NCBI GenBank assembly: GCA_902495525.1
Contig: CABUXL010000068.1
Location: 1 to 8,838, forward strand
DNA from: an uncultured Collinsella sp.
GTDB lineage: Bacteria; Actinomycetota; Coriobacteriia; Coriobacteriales; Coriobacteriaceae
DNA: 8,838 nucleotides
Direction: 5' to 3'
Position numbers and translations under genes: made by a program. Each line of letters opens with the position of its first letter. Position 1 is the first letter of the stretch. A model generated the notes under the pieces. That model had not been told where the DNA came from. It saw only the letters and a list, made by a program, of their open reading frames with translations, and made no database searches. Positions 5,788 to 8,838 of the stretch are shown piece after piece.

Positions 5788-6570
5788 CTAGTGACCTCCG
5801 GCCAGCACCAGATCCTGCAGCGCCGAGTAGACCTCAACGCGGCGCGGATCGTCCTGCTTGTCGATGAGCAGCGCCATGGCACCGCGGATATCGCCCTTGG
5901 GCGCACCCTCGAGCGTATCCATAAACTCGTTGGCCAGGTCGCGGCCGTAACGGTAGCCGCTCATGGCGCGAGCCTCGCGCTCGATGGCAACGCGCAGCTT
6001 GTACGGCACGCCGGGATGCAGGATATCGGCCTGCTCGCCGGCGGCCTCCACCGTGGTCTCGGCATGGAGCTTTTGGTCCAGCAGACCGAGCGCCATGGCA
6101 AAGCCGTAGACGGTCTGCGCGGGACTGGGCGGGCAGCCGGGGATGTAGACATCGACCGGCAGAATCTTGTCCGTGCCGCCCCAGACGCAGTAGTTGTCGT
6201 AGAAGATGCCGCCGGTGCAGCCGCACGCGCCATAGGACACCACGATCTTGGGATCGGGTGCGGCCTCAAAGGCTCGCAGGGCCGGCATGCGCATGGCACG
6301 CGTCACGGCGCCGGTGTACAGCAGCACGTCGGCGTGACGGGGCGAGGGCACGACCTTGATGCCAAAGCGCTCGAAGTCGAAGACGGGCGTGATGGAACCG
6401 AAGATCTCAATCTCGCAGCCGTTGCAGCCGCCGCAGTCAACACGGTAGACATACACCGAGCGCTTGATCTTCTTAAGAAGGGTCGCCTTGGCCTTCTCGA
6501 TGCTCTCGTCGAGCTCGATCTTGGTCGGGCGGTACTGAAGCCGCTCGGGCAAAAGCGTGGGTTCGGCCAT
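5788..6570 (-). CDS. hycG: Formate hydrogenlyase [NiFe]-hydrogenase small subunit HycG (NuoB family)
   Basis: This subunit holds the single 4Fe-4S cluster next to the [NiFe] site of HycE and passes electrons to it, on the cytoplasmic face of the membrane. The 260 residues compare with 255 in E. coli HycG and the match is very close from residue 21: ESIEKAKATLLKKIKRS, YVYRVDCGGCNGCEIEIF (40-57), RFGIKVVPSPRHADVLL (68-84), TGAVTRAM, SYGACG (112-117), YCVWGGTDKI and VDVYIPGCPPSP (139-150). Likely cluster ligands are among Cys49, Cys52, Cys116 and Cys146; Cys46, Cys118 and Cys128 are additional. No twin-arginine signal is present, as expected for group 4 enzymes. ATG at 6570 with AGGAGG at 6583-6578, 7 nt upstream, lies 2 nt after the hycF stop. 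Confidence 0.97.
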   Translation of the reverse strand: MAEPTLLPERLQYRPTKIELDESIEKAKATLLKKIKRSVYVYRVDCGGCNGCEIEIFGSITPVFDFERFGIKVVPSPRHADVLLYTGAVTRAMRMPALRAFEAAPDPKIVVSYGACGCTGGIFYDNYCVWGGTDKILPVDVYIPGCPPSPAQTVYGFAMALGLLDQKLHAETTVEAAGEQADILHPGVPYKLRVAIEREARAMSGYRYGRDLANEFMDTLEGAPKGDIRGAMALLIDKQDDPRRVEVYSALQDLVLAGGH

Positions 6571-6572
6571 GG

Positions 6573-7289
6573 TTACTCCTCCTTCGTATCAAAATCCATG
6601 ATGATGCCCTCGACCGGCGCAGGACCGGCGGGAATCTCGGGCGCATCGGGGTTGAGCTCGCGGTCGATATACTTCGGGTTCACGCCGTGGCCGCCCAGAT
6701 ACTCCATTCCGGGGCCCTGGGGCTCACCGGACGCAAGCGTCTCGTTGGCAGCCATGCCGGCAGCGTTGCCGGTCTTGACGGCCGAGGCGGCGCGCAGGGC
6801 GTCGAGCTCGCGCTTGCACTCCTGGCACATACCGACGGCACGGGCGGCCTGCTCGGCCTCCATGCCGCCGGCCTTTTGCAGCAGGCACTTGGCGTAGTCG
6901 ATCTCCTTGTGCGGGGCAAACGGCTTGCCGCAACGCGAGCAGTGCTCGAGCGTATAGACGCTCTTGCTGGTGAGGTCGTCCTTGCTCATGACGGCCAGCT
7001 CAAACTCCTCAGTGAGCTTGATGGCCTCCATGGGGCAGGCCTCCTCGCAGCGGCCGCAGAAGATGCAGCGGCCGTAGTCGATCGACCAGGTGATGGTGTC
7101 GGCCGCAAGGTCGGTGTCCATGCGAATGGCATCGGCCGGGCACGCCACGCCGCAGGCTCCGCAGGCGATGCAGAGCTCGGCGTTGTGCTCGGGCTTGCCG
7201 CGCATGTCCTTGTTGGTGGGGAACGGCGCAAACGGGTATTTGACCGTCGCGTCGCCGGCCTTGGCGTTAACCTTCCAAAGCTTCAGCAT
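6573..7289 (-). CDS. hycF: Formate hydrogenlyase polyferredoxin subunit HycF (NuoI-like)
   Basis: An electron-transfer subunit between the formate dehydrogenase side and HycG. Two 4Fe-4S binding motifs are seen: C40-x2-C43-x2-C46-x3-C50-P and C75-x2-C78-x2-C81-x3-C85-P, with RGKPEHN before the first and DYGRCIFCGRCEEACP around the second, as in E. coli HycF. A further pair, HCSRCGKPFAPHKEIDYA (116-133) and MCQECKR (154-160), forms a Cys4 knuckle (117, 120, 155, 158) also found in E. coli HycF. It has 238 residues against 180; the excess is a proline- and glycine-containing acidic tail (about 170-238). The ATG at 7289 is 1 nt past the hycE stop with GAGGAGG 9 nt upstream. Open frame extends upstream to 7412, but that part lies inside hycE and is not used. 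Confidence 0.96.
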   Translation of the reverse strand: MLKLWKVNAKAGDATVKYPFAPFPTNKDMRGKPEHNAELCIACGACGVACPADAIRMDTDLAADTITWSIDYGRCIFCGRCEEACPMEAIKLTEEFELAVMSKDDLTSKSVYTLEHCSRCGKPFAPHKEIDYAKCLLQKAGGMEAEQAARAVGMCQECKRELDALRAASAVKTGNAAGMAANETLASGEPQGPGMEYLGGHGVNPKYIDRELNPDAPEIPAGPAPVEGIIMDFDTKEE

Positions 7290-7290
7290 A

Positions 7291-8838
7291 TTAGAGCGCC
7301 TCCTCATCGAGCGGAGCGGCCATGGTGCCCTCGCCCGCAAGCGGCGACTTGTCGCGCCAGACGTTCTCGAACTGCTCCTTGTCGAGCACGTGGTCGCGCT
7401 TGGCGGCGACATCGGTCACCGTCACGCGGTCGGTGCAGGAGTAGCACGGGTCGAGCGAGCCGACGATCAACGCCGCGTCGCCCACGGTGTTGCCGCGGAA
7501 CATGTAGCGCAGGACCGGCCAGTTGCTGTACGTGGCCGCCTTGGCGCGCCAGCGGTAGCACTTCTGGTTGTTGCCGAGCATGGCCCAGTGCACGTCCTCG
7601 CCGCGCGGCGCCTCGGTGGCACCGATGGCGTACTTGTGCGGGGTATACTCCCAATCCGTGGTGAGGATGGGGCCCGACGGGCAGTTCTCGAGCATGGTCT
7701 CGATCATGTCGATCGAATCATAGACCTCCTGGATGCGAACGGCGGTACGGCCAAAGGCATCGCAGGTATCGGCCGTAGCGGCGTGCATCTTTTGAACGTC
7801 CGGATCGGCGTAGCCGTCGAAGGGATGGTCAAAGCGCACGTCACGGGCATAACCCGAGCCGCGCATGAGCGGCCCGACCGGTGAGAAGTCGCGTGCGATC
7901 TTGCGATCCAGAATGCCGATGCCGCTCGTACGCTCGATAAAGTTGGGCGTGGAGAGCAGCATGTCGACGAGCTCCTGGACCTCGGAGCGCAGCTGGTGGA
8001 TGGTCGTGAGCGTGGAAAGCTTCTGCTCGGCCAAAATGTCGCGACGCACGCCGCCGATCACGTTGAGGCCGTAGGTCTTGCGGTGACCGGAGAGCTTCTC
8101 GGCCAGGTCCATGGACTTCTCGCGGACGCGGAAGAACTGCTGGAAGCCGGAGTCGAAGCCCGTATAGTGCGACGCCAGGCCAATGTTGAGCAGATGCGAG
8201 TGCAGACGCTCGACCTCAAGCATGATGGCGCGGATGTACTGGGCGCGCGGCGGGACATGAATGCCCTGCGCGCGCTCGACGGCCTCGGCATAGGCCACCG
8301 AGTGAGCGCAGCCGCAGATGCCGCAGATACGGTCGGCGAGGAACGTCACGGCGTCATAGTTCAGGCGCGTCTCGGCGACCTTCTCCATGCCGCGGTGCAC
8401 GTAGAACAGACGGTAGTCAGCGTCGACGATCGTCTCGCCTTCAACGAACAGGCGGAAGTGGCCGGGCTCGTCGGAGGTAATGTGCAACGGGCCCATGGGG
8501 ACGAGCGTCGTCTCCTTGCCCTTGGTATCGGCCAAGAACTCGTAGTTTTCCATGTCGCTCGCGGGAGCGGGACGGAAGCGGTAGTCCATGGAGTCCTTGC
8601 GCAGCGGGTACAGGCCGCTGGGCCAGTCATCGGGCAGCACCAGGCGACGGCGGTCGGGCAGACCCTCGGGAATCAGGCCAAACATATCGCGCAGCTCGCG
8701 CTCGCCCCACACGCAGGCGGGGACGAACGGCGTCACGGACGGGAACGTCATCTTGGCGGGGTCGACCTCGGCACGCACGGTAACCCAGCCGGGGTCCTCC
8801 CCCTCCATGGAGATGACGTAGTACACGGCGTAACGGCC
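7291..8838 (-). CDS. hycE: Formate hydrogenlyase [NiFe]-hydrogenase large subunit HycE (5' end outside window)
   Basis: The catalytic H2-evolving subunit, a fusion of a NuoC-like and a NuoD-like domain. The visible 515 residues lack the start; GRYAVYY reads in from the edge, so the GTG at 8826 is not the true start. The NuoC part has WGERELRDMFG (visible residues 44-54) and PLRKD (78-82). The catalytic part has HRGMEKVAETR, then RICGICGCAH with Cys172, Cys175 and His179, and the distal DPCYSCTDR with Cys465 and Cys468. Together these four Cys bind the Ni-Fe centre. In E. coli HycE, HycI cuts after the Arg of DPCYSCTDR; the same site here (Arg471) would release a 44-residue tail, against 32 in E. 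coli. No Sec codon is used at the ligands. The 3' end (codons for Asp-Glu-Glu) doubles as the hycF ribosome binding site. Membrane subunits and hycB are expected beyond the right edge. Confidence 0.97.
   Translation of the reverse strand, partial: GRYAVYYVISMEGEDPGWVTVRAEVDPAKMTFPSVTPFVPACVWGERELRDMFGLIPEGLPDRRRLVLPDDWPSGLYPLRKDSMDYRFRPAPASDMENYEFLADTKGKETTLVPMGPLHITSDEPGHFRLFVEGETIVDADYRLFYVHRGMEKVAETRLNYDAVTFLADRICGICGCAHSVAYAEAVERAQGIHVPPRAQYIRAIMLEVERLHSHLLNIGLASHYTGFDSGFQQFFRVREKSMDLAEKLSGHRKTYGLNVIGGVRRDILAEQKLSTLTTIHQLRSEVQELVDMLLSTPNFIERTSGIGILDRKIARDFSPVGPLMRGSGYARDVRFDHPFDGYADPDVQKMHAATADTCDAFGRTAVRIQEVYDSIDMIETMLENCPSGPILTTDWEYTPHKYAIGATEAPRGEDVHWAMLGNNQKCYRWRAKAATYSNWPVLRYMFRGNTVGDAALIVGSLDPCYSCTDRVTVTDVAAKRDHVLDKEQFENVWRDKSPLAGEGTMAAPLDEEAL
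7299..7305 (-). promoter_or_regulatory. Ribosome binding site of hycF inside the end of hycE
   Basis: GAGGAGG on the minus strand encodes part of the last residues of HycE and lies 9 nt before the hycF ATG at 7289. It decides the hycF start, since the open frame continues upstream within hycE. Confidence 0.8.

Noticed and set aside
7290..7412. Extended 279-residue form of HycF starting at 7412
   Set aside because: The extra residues are encoded within hycE, are Ser/Arg-rich and match nothing. The ATG at 7289 has a strong ribosome binding site and begins exactly where HycF homology begins.
5299..7664. Plus-strand open frames opposite hycE-hycH (5299-6897 and 6687-7664)
   Set aside because: These are antisense shadows of conserved genes, with no recognisable motif and no supporting ribosome binding site.

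Overview
The window is about 63% GC by eye and tightly packed, with every real gene on the minus strand. Transcription runs from high to low coordinates. It holds the distal part of a formate hydrogenlyase (FHL-1/Hyc-type) locus, followed by a formate channel, a molybdopterin oxidoreductase and the selenocysteine insertion genes. The mix of high GC, strict anaerobe physiology and an enterobacterial-like FHL set suggests a gut actinobacterium of the Coriobacteriia (Collinsella-like). This is an inference from general features; nothing in the window proves the taxon.

Layout in transcription order. (1) 8838-4703: hycE (5' end outside the window), hycF, hycG, hycH and hycI. These are the large subunit of a group 4 [NiFe]-hydrogenase, an 8Fe polyferredoxin, the small subunit, an accessory protein and the large-subunit endopeptidase. 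Junctions are +1, +2, 0 and -1 nt, and each Shine-Dalgarno lies inside the end of the preceding gene, so the block is one translationally coupled operon. (2) A 39-nt gap containing overlapping, mutually exclusive hairpins, then focA (4663-3824), a pentameric formate channel. (3) A strong intrinsic terminator (3801-3765). (4) A 705-aa cytoplasmic molybdopterin/4Fe-4S oxidoreductase (3701-1584) with Cys, not Sec, at the presumed metal-ligand position and more PsrA/PhsA-like than FdhF-like. (5) A 76-nt gap with palindromes and a possible promoter, then selA (1507-50) overlapping by 4 nt the start of selB, which runs off the window.

Together the locus would bring formate in, oxidise it, pass electrons through the HycF/HycG iron-sulfur chain and evolve H2 at HycE, with HycH/HycI maturing the hydrogenase. 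SelA/SelB would supply selenocysteine, classically needed for the FHL formate dehydrogenase. The puzzle is that the only Mo-enzyme in view is not a selenoprotein and lacks the usual formate dehydrogenase residues, so either its substrate differs or the true Sec-FdhF lies outside the window. No gene-free stretch exceeds 122 nt. No RNA gene, mobile element or CRISPR array was seen.
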